Positions 21,701 to 33,686 of a stretch of DNA of 64,000 nucleotides are shown one piece after another. Location: assembly GCF_018446385.1 (NCBI RefSeq), contig NC_055990.1, positions 21,695,558 through 21,759,557 on the forward strand, given 5' to 3'. Made by a program: the position numbers and the translations under genes. The DNA is from Zingiber officinale. Taxonomy: Eukaryota; Streptophyta; Magnoliopsida; Zingiberales; Zingiberaceae. The notes under the pieces are model-generated. The model saw only the letters and a program-made list of their open reading frames with translations, searched no databases and was not told the origin of the DNA. Positions within the stretch are counted from its first letter, which is position 1. Every line of letters starts with the position of its first letter.

Positions 21701-22604
21701 AGACAAGGATAAGTTGAGATGGAAGAAGTTGGATAGAGTTTCGTTTAGAATGGAGATGGATAGTTTGAGACACAATCGTATAATTGGACGAGGCCGATCT
21801 TAAGGAGCTTGAGGCTGGTCCAGACACTCAAAAAAGCTCTATAAAAAGGCTCGGGAATAGAGCTCGAGAGAAATCAATTTTCCTACTACTCTCCTACTTT
21901 GTGCTCAAAGAAAAACATGATGTGAAGCTTTGTGATTGGGGAAGCTCTAGGAAGAGTGCGCCTGGAGCGCGCTGCGATCGGATTAGCTCGGCAAATTAGT
22001 TTGTTTGTATTTATTGATATGTGCTTATCTTTGTATTATGTGATTGATATACAAGAGGTTTCTTCGTTTCTGAAAAAGTTTAGGAAAGGGTGATATACAT
22101 AATAGATTCTCGCTTGAGTGTCTAAGCTTTGTACGTACAAACTCTGAGAGTTAGAAACTAAGTAAAAAGTCGTGTTTTTGCATGTTGTTTTATTTTCTTA
22201 CGTTGCATGTTTCTGTTGATAGAAACGAACTGCAATCGCTTCCTCTGACCCATGGAAAGAATCCTTGCCTTGTCATTTTCTAGCCTACCTATTCCCATCA
22301 ACTCGAGGACTGGCAATGATTCACTTCCCTTCGTGAACTTCAAATTTCCAGAAAATACCTTATTAATTAGCCTAAAAAATACCACCAGAAATATTGCTCC
22401 CTCAGCAATCTATGCCTATCAAATGCATTAAGAGCAATCTATGCCTAAAGCAACAAAAGGAAAAGTAGGGATGAAATGGCGCAATGACACGACTTGGGCG
22501 GGGACGCGCGAGAGGAGAAAGGGTGGCGGCTGGTTCTTGCCTTGATATGGACTAGCTTCACCAACGGGGTTGCTGAGGAGACGGGGACTGTCATTCTTTC
22601 GGCG
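21701..22604. other. Unassigned spacer between Gypsy remnant and ORP fragment
   Basis: A TATAAA-like site at about 21840 is followed by a short open frame, and a second open frame lies on the minus strand at 22158-22385. I recognise neither product. The part at 21830-22140 could be a piece of another LTR (R/U5-like), but no partner copy is seen. Confidence 0.3.
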
Positions 22605-23040
22605 TTAGATGCGACGAATGGACTCCTCGCCAATGCCCTTGCAGGCCACCTCGGCATTGGGGGCAAGCTCGATGCGGGCCATAGTTGGCCCACTTATGGA
22701 GGACGCCGCAGACGCCGTTGCCGACGTTTTCGTTGAGGCTGACGTCGCCCTGGAGGCGGCCGGCGCGGATGGAGAGGGATAACGGGGAGGAGGGCTCCGA
22801 CTGGGGGAGGCGGATGGCACATCCGTGGTTGCCGACGGAGAGAGATGCCCAGAGGGAGGCGGCCCGGTGCGGGTGGTCGTGGCGCGCGGACGGCGACGGA
22901 GGAGGAGAAGGAGGAATGCGGGAGGACCATGGAGGCGCGGTCGCATGCGAGGCGACGAGGCGGCGGTTTTGGCGGATGAACGGGAGCGGTTCGGGATCCG
23001 CTGCTGCGTTTGGTTTACAAAGGAGCGGCGACAGGCGCAC
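22605..23040 (-). pseudogene. ORP pseudogene, N-terminal region with broken PH domain
   Basis: Starting at the minus-strand ATG ending at 23040, a proline/serine-rich leader of about 100 residues runs into GNGVCGVLHKWANYG. This is the start of the pleckstrin-homology domain of plant ORPs, where GILHKWxNYGKGWRxRWF is expected. Instead the sequence jumps, with a frame change, to RIELAPNAEVACKGIGEESI, which corresponds to a later part of the same domain, and then meets a stop. So about 20-30 residues of the PH domain are deleted. It lies on the same strand as the ORP middle fragment at 14049-14490, and the Gypsy remnant lies between the two. Confidence 0.62.
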
Positions 23041-24596
23041 TGCAATAACTCGACACCGAAGAAACGAAACCGGGGCCCGGCGTCATCGACCCGACGTCCT
23101 ACACCAGAGTCCACAACTCGACCTCGCCTGTCATTGGTTTTGATAGAGTAGGGCCCACGAGCGAGCCCTCACAAAACGAGTTTAAGCCAACGTGACACGT
23201 CGCCCGACGAATTGAAACATTTTCTGCACGATTTCTGCGGACGTAGGTCGGTAGGGGGGGGGGGGGGGGGGGGGGGTGCCTATCTCCGCGGCACGAATAT
23301 CAAGGGAGCAACCGACGGTGCGGAGTGAGTTTCACTAACAGACGGCGAGTGCCGTACAGGAGAGGATACGGATTTCCGCGTGGGAGCCACTGTAATCGAG
23401 CGTTGACCGTTAGCCGTGATGTCTATTTAATTACATTAAAAAGTAAATTTCGAAAATTAAACTTCCTCCATTCTTAAGTAATTACACTTTGTTTAATAAA
23501 GCCACGTAATTCCTTTTAATATCTCAATCTTAATCTCTCAACGCTGATGCGAAAATAATAGGGGGAAAAATATGATGAAAGCTTAAAATTGCAAAATGGT
23601 GTGGAAGCTCCAAGAACATGGAGTCATTTGTCAAAGTCAACTGTGAAATCTGACGGCTCCAAAATTCAATCTTCCAAACGGAGCTTCAAATGTTTAGGAA
23701 GGTGGAAAATGCTTGTGTTTGACCAAAAAAATCTTTATCTAATAAATATATACATAGTAAACGAGGATTTTAAAGAATAGCAGAATAGATTCAGTTCGAT
23801 TCAATTTCTCTTTCGTGTTCATCAATTTCGTCTCTGACTCAAATTTGGTGCGTAAACTTTCGCATTCATACGTCCAACCCAGATCCAGCTCGTAATCGCT
23901 CCTGTCATCTTCTTCGAATTTGACAGTTGACAAAGGTTGAGTCTTTCGCCGAGTCGCCAATTGCCATTGCGGAAATCATGGAGCTTTATCTCTGGATCCA
24001 CGGTTCGACGCGCAGATATTTTGGTGGGAGACAACTTTATCGGCGCTTCCAAAGCAAAAAGTTTGCCTTTGATTTGTTACTGTGCTGTTCTTTTTCCGTT
24101 CACGGAACGGAGGCGGAGGAGGGTGGACCATTTGGCGTCCGTCAAGTCCAATGGCTGCTTCCGTGACGCCACAGAACTAGGAAGATCCAATCGAGGAATG
24201 ACGATTGAGCTGATGGATCCGACCGCCAAGATCGAGTCTTGTCGGCCGCGTTTTGTTTTGTTTTTTTCCTAGCTCTTTCCTCCCTCTCTCGTCTCTCGTT
24301 CGTTTTTGTTTCTAATCCTCATTCCCAAAGCAAACCACCACTTGCGGAATCCTCATTTGTTTCACTCGCCGGAATCGCTCCGGTTTTTGATCGACTTTGG
24401 TTTTTCTTCTCTTGATTCTGCTTGTTTGTTTGCAAAAGATTGCTGTTTTGCGGAACCCTGGCAGCGATAGCTCCTGAAGTTCGCGTCTTTGGGCGATTCC
24501 TTTTGTTCTATTTCCGTTTGATGGGTGTGGCGCCGCGACCGATCTATGTTTTTGTTCAACAATAGGAAAGATTCCTCCCGCTCGGGGCGGGGCAAG
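23041..24596. other. Region between ORP fragment and MAPKKK gene; promoter/5' UTR area
   Basis: No supported gene. It contains a 23-base G run (23254-23276), an AT-rich stretch (23400-23800), and a CT/TG-rich leader (24240-24520) that probably belongs to the MAPKKK 5' UTR. Short open frames here lack homology that I can see. Confidence 0.45.
23254..23276 (+). repeat. Homopolymer run of 23 G
   Basis: An uninterrupted G tract about 210 bases upstream of the ORP fragment start. It could fold into a G-quadruplex. Such runs are also prone to sequencing length error. Confidence 0.9.
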
Positions 24597-27500
24597 ATGG
24601 AGTCCAAGCAGCAGCAGCAGGGGAGGCCGCGGCTGGAGCGGCGAAACGCGGTCAAGAAAGTGGAGCATGAGGCGGCGGAGGTATCGTGGTCCTCTTTTGC
24701 CTCCGCCCCGTCGGAAGAGACTCACAATCTCCGGGGCACGCGATCTTTGGATATCTTGCCGTCGGGGTACGCGCACCAAACCAGCTTCCGGATCGGCGGC
24801 AGCATCGAGGGCGAGGTCCATATGTTATGCCGCAGCCTTGGCCTCGACGGACCAGATGGGTTTGGAATTTCTATTGCCGACTGGGAGAGGCACAAGGTGA
24901 GGTCGTCCTCCGACATCCTTCCGAGGTCAAGGCTTCTCCAGATGGACAGTTCGACCCATACAGATCTCACCTTTCCGTCTGAAGACCTCACCTCGGCATC
25001 TGACTCAGTTCCTTCTGAGCCTATTTCAGCATCTGGAGAAGAACAAATTCACCAGACGGATCCCACAGAGAAAGATGTACAGCTTCGGCCAGATGATTTT
25101 GGCGTTTCTATTGCCGACTGGGAGAGGCACGAGGTGAGGTCGTCCTCCGACATCCGGCCGAGTTCAAGGCCTCTCCAGATGGACAGTTCAGCACAGAGAG
25201 ATCTCATCTTTTCGTCTGAAGATCTCACCTCGGCATCTGACTCAGTTCCTTCTGAGCCTATTTCAGCACCTGGAGAAGAACAAGTTCACCAGATGGATCC
25301 CGCAGAGAAAGATGTACGGCTTCCTTATGCCCAAACAGCTGGAGCTACAGTTTGTGACCCCGAACCTGCAAAGTCTCCTATGACTCCCGTTGCTGGTGGA
25401 GATAGAGGAATCAGAGGAGTTAGGCCTCCGGCTCTTTCTTCTCCAAGGCCAAGGCTCGACAACAATCCACCCCCAATTCTTAAACCACCACCATCAATGA
25501 ACCGCCCAGTCATCGATCATGAAAGCTCGACTTGGGACATTGTTAGGTCGTTTGCACAAGAGGAAAGTGATCTTGATGCAGACAGGTGGAAGCCTGAGGA
25601 TTTGGAGAACAACGAGGATGAGGAGATTCATGTGGCAGATGAAGTCAGTGAGGAGGAGTTGCGGGAGATATGGTTCGGAGAAACGTCTGAAGATTTCACA
25701 GGGACTTCTTCTTACTCAACAATGAATGATGATGACTCATGCAGTACAACTACTGAGACAATGCTTACCATATCGCCAAATGGGAAGTTAAGAAGAAAGA
25801 TAAAGTCCTGGACACGTGGTGTTCTCCTGGGAAATGGTTCCTTCGGCATGGTGTATGAAGGGATGAGCGAGTAAGTATCAGAATCTCTGCAACTCCTTGT
25901 TTATCTATGACTTAGATCCTTGATGCTTTAATTCTTTTACTGCATGATTATGATGACTTCCAGTTGGATTATGTTCATCAAGTAAGTTGATTATTGTGAA
26001 GAAAGCCTCTCTATCTATTGCATTTGATTATGATTATCTTAACAGAATTCTTTCCATTCTTGATTTTTGTTAGAAATATCCACACAGTTCTTCCTTTTTA
26101 TAAGTTGTGCTCTATCTTACATATTGATCAACTTAGAATTTAACCCAATAGTTTGCTCACCAATATGTCTATGACTACTGTCGTGTCTAAGTGGTTATGA
26201 CTACTTTCATGCCTCCTCATGCATGTCTTAGTTGTTTAATTTGAATTATCATGAGTGTCATCTTGTTTGAATCATGTGTATTAACCCTTTGCTTATTTTC
26301 TATGAATTAGCCATGTGCTTAGGTTCTTTTACTCATGTTTATGTTGTTAAGTTACAGGTTAGGATTTTTTTGGAAAACGACTTTACTTTTGGATGCCAAT
26401 TCCTTTTATATACCCATGAGATAGAAGGGTTCCCTCATTCAATTTTCTTACATTCACTCATGATAGGAAGTTACTGGTAGAATTGGAGGCTAGTTTAGAA
26501 AATTGAAAGATTACAACCAAATGGCAAGTTGAGTCTTTTCTAAGCACTATGCGGAGGTGCTATTCTGAAGTAGTAATTGCACTACTTAGCCATAGACAAA
26601 TAATCCAACACGATGGAAAACTACTTTAATTTTATGGGAAACCACTACTTAGATAAAAAAAATACATGTTAGTTCATTTCTATTTTTGTTTCTTTATGGA
26701 GTTTTGGTAGCTGAGACTTACTAATATTTGACTATTCTTTAAACATGAACCAAGTTAAAAACTTGAGTATGTTCAAGTATATTTGGTTTTCAGATGCGAA
26801 TTTTTATGAGTAAGAGGAGGTTGTAAGTATTACCTTTATCTCATGTTACACCTTAAAGTATTTTCACATTTCAACTACTTTGATGGTCTTATTTTCTACA
26901 CCGAAGATCATTTTGTTTTTCATCTTCTCTGTCTCCTCTCTCCATCCAAGTCAAGGTTTCTGTGTGGTTAATCTGTCTCTTTGTGGGTTTGCAATTTAGC
27001 TTTTAATCATCCAAATCTCGTGGCATGTTTATATTTGATATTTTATTTTATATTTGAGACCTATTTGTTGTCAAATGAAGTTTATTTTAGTGGGTATTGT
27101 TACTATTTTTGGTAAATGCCATAATGATGCTATTTGGTGGATCTTGCTGCATTCGGAATTTTTATTTTTGTCCTTCCTCAACTAACATTGATAGTTATGC
27201 ATCAGTGACTCTATTTTTCTTCAACTAAGCCATGTTTTTTTCCTTTTTCCACATACAGAGAGGGGTTTTTTTTCGCTGTTAAAGAAGTGTCCTTGCTTGA
27301 CCAAGGAGCCAATGCCCAGCAATGTATTTTTCAACTTGAACAGGTGAGTGGATGTTAGTTGGAATCGAGCTTTGTTTTCTTTTCTGCATTAATCTGTTCT
27401 TAGCGGTGTTGAATGTAAGTGAAAGTTTAGCTAACACTTCTTTTCTGTGTTATCATTTTGATTTATCTTCCAGGAGATTGCACTTTTGAGCCAGTTCGAA

Positions 27501-30500
27501 CATGAAAATATAGTTCAGTATTATGGCACAGACAAGGTATCCTGTTTCTCCAATCCTGCTCTTTTACTTTCTCAATTCTCATGATCTTCTCTTCTGATTG
27601 ATACTTTGCATTAATAGACTAGTCAATGAACAAATTCATCAACAAAAAAGTTTCTTTGCTGAAAACTTTTTTTTTTATCATGATTCTCATTCCTTTTACT
27701 TGCCTTGATTATGAGAAGCATAATATTTCTGTAAGAAAATTTTACAAGTTTATCTAGTAGTGAGATCTTTCACGTTCTATCTCGATGCCTCTCATTGAAT
27801 TTGAAACTAATTGTGTGCATTCTATAATTATTTAATACATGTATTTTATAGGAAGACACAAAATTATTTATCTTCCTGGAACTCGTGACACAAGGCTCTC
27901 TTGCATCCTTATATCAAAAGTATTCCCTGCAAGATTCCCAAGTTTCAGCATACACCAGACAGATTCTAAATGGCTTAAAGTACCTTCATGATCGGAATGT
28001 TGTGCACAGGTGATGCAACTTGTTTTTGTTTGTTTTTTGGTTCCCGTAACATATAATGCTGAAGTTATGAAATCTGTATTCCATGATAGTGTTTCTTGTG
28101 CGATGCCCTAAGATTGAACGATGAGGGTTAAATAAGCTATATTCTGGAATAGTGTTTGTGGTTCAAACATATAAAGTTTAAAGTTGATATTAGATGTATG
28201 CATATCCAAGGAAGTGTCACCTTTCCCCATCCCTTTTTGGTGGAATGCTACACCCCAACTTCCATGATTTTAACTTCTTAGCTGCAGTTACGCCAATCCT
28301 CCAGAAATAGCTTGAAATTAAGGACCGACATCAAACCGTGTTTGTGACTTTGTTCCAACTATTTGAGGTTGGCTATATAATCTGAGATATTGCGATGGCA
28401 AGATTTTAGTAGCGTGCCATCACTTGGATCATGACGTAAATGTTAATATGGGTCCAAATATGATTTAGTGACATTTTCTTTACTTCTTCCAAGTGTTATT
28501 ATGTTTATTAGTTGGTAAAAGGTTTTATTAAGACTAACTCTTTTTCAGAGATATTAAATGTGCAAACATATTGGTTCATGCAAATGGCTCTGTGAAACTC
28601 GCTGATTTTGGATTGGCAAAGGAGGTCGGTAGCAACATGTACATTTTTTTTCAATACATGTTCCATTTGGGTAATGCCATTATTTTTATACATAATACTG
28701 CTTTGTGAACATTTACAGATGACCAAAATCAGTATGCTGAAGTCTTGCAAAGGCAGTATATATTGGATGGCTCCTGAGGTTAGTTGCATGTACATTTTTA
28801 CGAGAGTATACAAATTGACTTTTCATGAGTTACAAGTTTGATGCTACTAATTATATTGGGCAGTGGAAGTTTTTTTCTTTTGCAAAAAGTGTTTGTAGCA
28901 TGCATAACAAACACCATAGTAAAGAGTATGTACTCGTATGGTTGTTTTACTGGAAGTTCATATCAGTAAAACTAAATCCAAATAAAGAATGAATGAATGA
29001 CTGGAATAGAGAGAAGATTTTAGTTTTGTTTAATGGTCGAGGCTATTGTAATGTTAGAAAGTAGCCAATAAAAGAAGTTATATTATAACTGATAAAATAA
29101 GAACTACTATATCAAAGCAATTAGATAAAGGTCTATGATAAAATGAAGGGAAAAAGAACAGCTTAACATGGTTCGGATACATTTGAAGATGGCAATAGAT
29201 TATATAGCTAGTGATTACAGTGGGAAGTGTACTGAATAGTGGAATGTTTAAAAAAATACTAGGTGAATAATTTTAACATTACTACTGATGATATTCTCAG
29301 GGATAAGAGTCATATAGCCGAGCTCAAATAGTCAGGATAAAAACAGTTTGAAAATAATGATAATTTTAGGCTTGGACCTAGGGGAAAGAGTAGCTTTCAT
29401 CTGAGATGTTAACTAAGATTGTTCATTCTCTCTTGATATTCACGTGATCTTTTCTTTCTCTCTCTTTGACTTCTTTCCATTTAATAGAGTTAAATGGACT
29501 TGAAATTGCCTAATTAAGATACCGAAAGTGAGTCATTTCTATGCTCCTTGTAAGCAAGTTCCAACAATTCAAAAATTACCCTTTGAAGTTGCTCGACTAT
29601 TCAAGGCAGTATATTGAACAGAACTAAACCGGATCATCACACAGGATCTATCTCGACCACACAGTACTGAGACATGGTAATTGACAGAGTCATTTGATAT
29701 TGCAGTTCCCACTACTTCAAAGAAAATACCACATTCTGACATTTATATGTTCACTTCGAATCTGACTATTTATTGTGAAATTCGGACTTTAACCTGCCAA
29801 AATCTAAACTTGCCTGCAAGCTTAAATTCCAATCCATTTTTCTGCAAAACCTTGCAAACCAATTAGTGAAGTCACTGATGCCGCAGATGATATTCGGCTT
29901 GACATCTTCTTATTTTCAACTTTCCAGGTTGTTAATCCCAGAAGGTCATATGGACCTTCTGCTGATATATGGAGCCTCGGATGCACCGTTTTGGAGATGC
30001 TTACTCATCAGATACCATATCCTAACCTGGAGTGGGTAAGTAATTCGTGTCACGATTATGTAAATACTATTCTCCTTTTAAAATGCTTTAGATCAAACCA
30101 CTTGGCTAGTAGTTTGGTGACATTTTTCTTCACCTTCTAGTTATCCAATAGCCTATTTTCTCTAATGGGGCATGTGATTCATAGGAATAGCTACTCTATT
30201 CCTTATAAATTCTCACGCAATAAACATTTCTGTGTGTTTGGTTTCGAAAAAAGAACTTGAGAGACCAGAATTCTTATGTTTGGTTCATAGATGTATTCTT
30301 ACACTTCATCAAATTCACTTGCGGGTTTACGTAAACCTGATTACAAACTTGTCTTCAAATTCAACTAAAAATCTGGTTATCTTTGTCTTCAGTTTGCAGT
30401 TTAAGCTTTTTCAGCAATGTTCATTGTTGTTTTCTCTCTTTCAGCTTTTTTTTTGTTCTGCTGAACTTTAATACGAATAAATTCCTCTACATTGCAGGCA

Positions 30501-30704
30501 CAAGCTTTGTTTAGAATTGGCCGTGGCGAACCACCTACAATTCCGATATCCTTGTCTAAAAATGCTCGTGATTTCATTAGCTTGTGCGTGAAAGTGAACC
30601 CCGAGGATCGTCCCACAGCTTCTCAACTGTTGAACCACCCATTCGTCATGAGATCTAGAGTTTCTCCGGGATCGAACTCTTCCTCCTTCAATAACGAGCG
30701 ATGA
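24597..30704 (+). CDS. MAPKKK: MAPKKK, MEKK1-type protein kinase
   Basis: Eight exons (24597-25870, 27259-27343, 27474-27536, 27852-28009, 28549-28624, 28719-28778, 29928-30035, 30498-30704) join in frame to 676 residues. The N-terminal 400 residues are a disordered regulatory region with a duplicated 79-residue block (about 89-242) and an acidic patch (EDLENNEDEE). The kinase domain has the glycine loop GNGSFG (412-417), AVK lysine 433, HRD 526-528 then IKCAN, DFG 546-548, and MAPE to 572, so all catalytic residues are present. The activation loop KSCKGSIYWMAPE and the ending DRPTASQLLNHPFV are MEKK-like. Members phosphorylate MAPKKs in stress and immune signalling. I chose MESKQQQQGRPRLERRN as the start by family likeness. 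In-frame ATGs at 24525 and 24546 are alternatives. Confidence 0.92.
24861..25322 (+). repeat. In-frame 237-bp tandem duplication in MAPKKK exon 1
   Basis: Codons 89-167 and 168-242 are near copies: FGISIADWERHKVRSSSDI against FGVSIADWERHEVRSSSDI, then SEDLTSASDSVPSEPISA in both, ending EKDVQL against EKDVRL. The period is exactly 79 codons, so the frame is kept. Confidence 0.93.
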
Positions 30705-31849
30705 CAATTCGCATACATGCCAATACGAGACTTTTAAAGCATCTAGGTGAGGTTCTCTTGGTTCATTCAGAAGTTTAGAAATCTTATTCCTATTTTTACA
30801 TTTCAACTCTGTACTTCTCACATATTCTTCAGAAATCTTATCCGATCATATGATTCTTCACTGTCAGAATCTTACAGTACCACAAGCTGGCGAGTCAACA
30901 CAATCAGGTTGCGCAGTTGATCTCTCGTTTACTCGAAAGTTGATCCATGAGGAAAGGGCCCATGGAATTTGGCCGCACAGGAAGATCGATAATTCGATAT
31001 GCATTCCTATCGCACAAGGTGAATGCATGAACTTTGTGTTCTTGACTTGAGCAAGTATTATGAGGTCGTATTTAGTTGAGACAGGAGTGTTCTAATGTGG
31101 CCCTCGTCAAGGTGGTGTTTGGTGTAAAAGTGTTCAGTGTGCTTTTCTTTTTTCAAGTGCAACTTGTTGGTAAATTAGGTTTCTTTTTTCTTTTTAACAA
31201 TTAGGTTGAAATTGACTTATGTGATGCCTTTGGAGCTTGTACAAATGATATTTAATTATTTTTAAAAAAAACTTTGCCATAACTCTTGTGGTCTTGATTA
31301 GAGCCATCAATTTGGATCCGTCTGGTTAAAAGGAATTAAGTTAATTAAGTTAAAATTTTATCAATCAATTTAAAGATGGGTCTAAATAGGTCAATTTGTG
31401 TAAGTTGCGGATCTAAATGAGCTAACATGTGACGTATAAGTTAAAAAATAAATAAAATTGAATTATGGATTTATGATGATATATATTTTTTTTAATAAAA
31501 ATTATAAAATGTTTGTGCCAATCAATTTTATTAGGGATCTTTTTAGAAATATTTATTTATGAAATATCAAATTTAACGAATTATAATAATAATAATTATT
31601 ATTATTATTATTTTTGGGTGGCCTAATTTATTTTGGGTTGGATTTGATTGGACTGAAAATTTCTCAATCCATTATGATGGATTTTTAATGGATCGAGTTG
31701 GTATGTTTGGCCGCTTTAGTTTTGATATCCTTAGTAGAAAGGATTGTGTACTTAATGGAGGGTTGTGTACTTAGTTGGAAAGTCAAGACTGAGGGAGAGA
31801 GATTTATAAAATTAATTACATAAAACTCCATCACTCACTACATACTTTA
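30705..31849. other. 3' flank of the MAPKKK gene and AT-rich spacer
   Basis: This probably contains the 3' UTR (to about 31250). A trinucleotide AAT/ATT palindrome lies near 31583-31612. No gene or mobile element recognised. Confidence 0.5.
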
Positions 31850-31851
31850 TA

Positions 31852-32056
31852 GTTCGGATCTTCTGTCCCGAAACTTTTCTATTCGCAAATTTTACTGGTG
31901 ATCGGACGGTCCAGATTACATCTTAAGGCATCATGACATCTTTAAGATATGTGCAGTATCTTTGTGATGTGCAAGACATCCTTGAGATGTAATCTGGACC
32001 GTCCGATCGACAGTGGGATATAGGGACAGAGAAATTTCGGGACAGAGGATCCGAAC
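31852..32056. mobile_element. Foldback MITE, probably Stowaway/mariner type, split near its end by Copia
   Basis: Long inverted repeats start GTTCGGATCTTCTGTCCCGA on the left. On the right the other strand reads GTTCGGATCCTCTGTCCCGA, and both arms continue to GATCGGACGGTCCAGATTAC. TA flanks the left end (31850-31851), and after the Copia insertion the sequence resumes with TA at 40155-40156, giving a TA target duplication. The Copia LTR begins exactly at the MITE end, and its CGAAC duplication is made of MITE terminal bases. Confidence 0.75.
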
Positions 32057-32377
32057 TGTTGGAAATGGGGATAGTGGGGAACGTGGCCCATGTTCCCCAC
32101 TACACATAATGGAAAAGTCCATTATGCCCATAGTGTATTTCCCTATATAAAGGGGATCCGTCCAAGGCTCAGGGTGCGTTGGAGACGAGAGTAAGAGGAG
32201 AACATTCAAGGCGGCGGGATTTGGTTTGTGGAATTGCGGAGGGCTTTCCGATCTTGTGATCGCTCTTCCGACAGCGAGTCTTCGCCACTGCCGACTGCGG
32301 ATCTGCGGGAGATCGCTGTAAGTTTTTATCGCATTTAATTAATTCGTCTATCATGCATTTAGAACATATTTTCTACA
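32057..32377 (+). repeat. 5' LTR with TATA box and twin U3 hairpins
   Basis: The termini are TGTTGG and TCTACA. Upstream of TATATAA (32144-32150) stand two perfect stem-loops. 32073-32101 has a 10-bp stem AGTGGGGAAC/GTTCCCCACT, and 32105-32126 has a 9-bp stem CATAATGGA/TCCATTATG. Both stems are unchanged in the 3' LTR. Confidence 0.95.
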
Positions 32378-32378
32378 T

Positions 32379-32390
32379 TGGTATCAGAGC
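32379..32390 (+). other. Primer-binding site (initiator tRNA-Met type)
   Basis: TGGTATCAGAGC one base after the 5' LTR end, the standard Copia PBS. Confidence 0.93.
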
Positions 32391-33686
32391 GCGTAGTTAT
32401 TTCTAAATGCTTAGAGACGAATTATGAAATCTCTATTTGGAAATTTTCTATGTCGTTTTGTCATTTCCCGTCGTTGTTTTGCACGACTAATATGTCGTAG
32501 CATACACGTTGTGCCAAATTTGTAAAATCGCTACCGTTGAATTTGCCAACGACGGCAGTCTTTGGCCGTTGTTGGCGTCCTGGCTAGCCGACTATGTGTT
32601 GGTGGCTAGGACGGGTAGAACTACCGTCGGCGATCTCGTCGAGCCTATAGATGACTGGTTTATGGTACCGGAAAGGATCGATTGGCACCGGCAGAAGGTA
32701 GGCATGACCGGCGACTGTGTCCGTCGCGGCGTGGGCGGTTTCCGCGGTGTGATTGAAGAAGGCAGCGTGGCAGCGTGCACAACGTTCACAGAATGCGTGG
32801 CGTGCGTGCGTGCGTGCATGGGGACGTGGCGGCGAAGAAAACGGCGAAGAGATCAACATGATGTTTCTGTTTTGTTTTTTTTTCTCAAAACAAAACGAAA
32901 AAAAACATGCAGTGCTGTGATATGTTCACACTTGAGCCTTGCATTAATTTTTTTTCCAGTACTGTGATATGTTCACAGAATTACTGCATGTAATTAAATA
33001 AAAAAATGAAACTTTTAGTTTCGTATGGTTTTTCCATGCAAAATTTTTAAGCTTCTGTGTTTAAAATTTTTTTTATATGCATGATGAAATTAATTAAAAT
33101 TAGGATTATAGATCCATTTTTAATTAATTATATGGGTTTAATCTGGTTGGTCCAATTAGACCTGGTTCAGGTTAAATTATTAGTTGGTTTAATCGAACCA
33201 ATTTGATTCAACGCCAAATTAATTTGGGTTGATTAATTAGAGCTTAGACCAAATATGATCAAATGACCAGATTTGTTCTAATAGGTCAGATTTGATCATA
33301 ACAATTAGATTTGTTCTAATTGATCGGACTTAAACCAATGGGCATTGGTTTGATCAAACGGACCTGAATTTGATCAATAGGTCTGAAATTGGTAAAAATG
33401 GACTTAGAGAAAAAAGTAACAGAACATAGGTACAAAAATCCCTGTCCAATTAGATTAGTTCTAATTAAAGACAATGGACCAAGCTTAGGATCTGGATCCC
33501 TAATCAACCGATCCAATGGATCTGACCAATTAGATTAGTTCTAATTGTCGACTTAACTCCTGAAAATTGAGAAGATTTGTTTTTCTTGATTTATTATGTT
33601 GGTACTATGCCTGTATAAATTGAAATAAGCCGGTTTTGTACTGGTTAGTCGGTTTTGTACTGACTTATTTATTTTCAATTTTTCAG

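Noticed and set aside
22685..23151. Plus-strand frames of 108-152 codons opposite the ORP fragment
   Set aside because: They are GC-rich shadows of the minus-strand ORP N-terminus, with no motif.
32584..32859. His/Ala-rich frame that looked like a metal-binding peptide
   Set aside because: It is the reverse strand of GTGCGTGCGTGC-type repeats in the Copia leader, with no support as a gene.
32509..32967. 152-codon open frame in the Copia leader
   Set aside because: The composition is that of a GC-rich leader with low-complexity Arg/Lys and Phe runs. No motif is recognised, and it overlaps other-strand frames of similar length.
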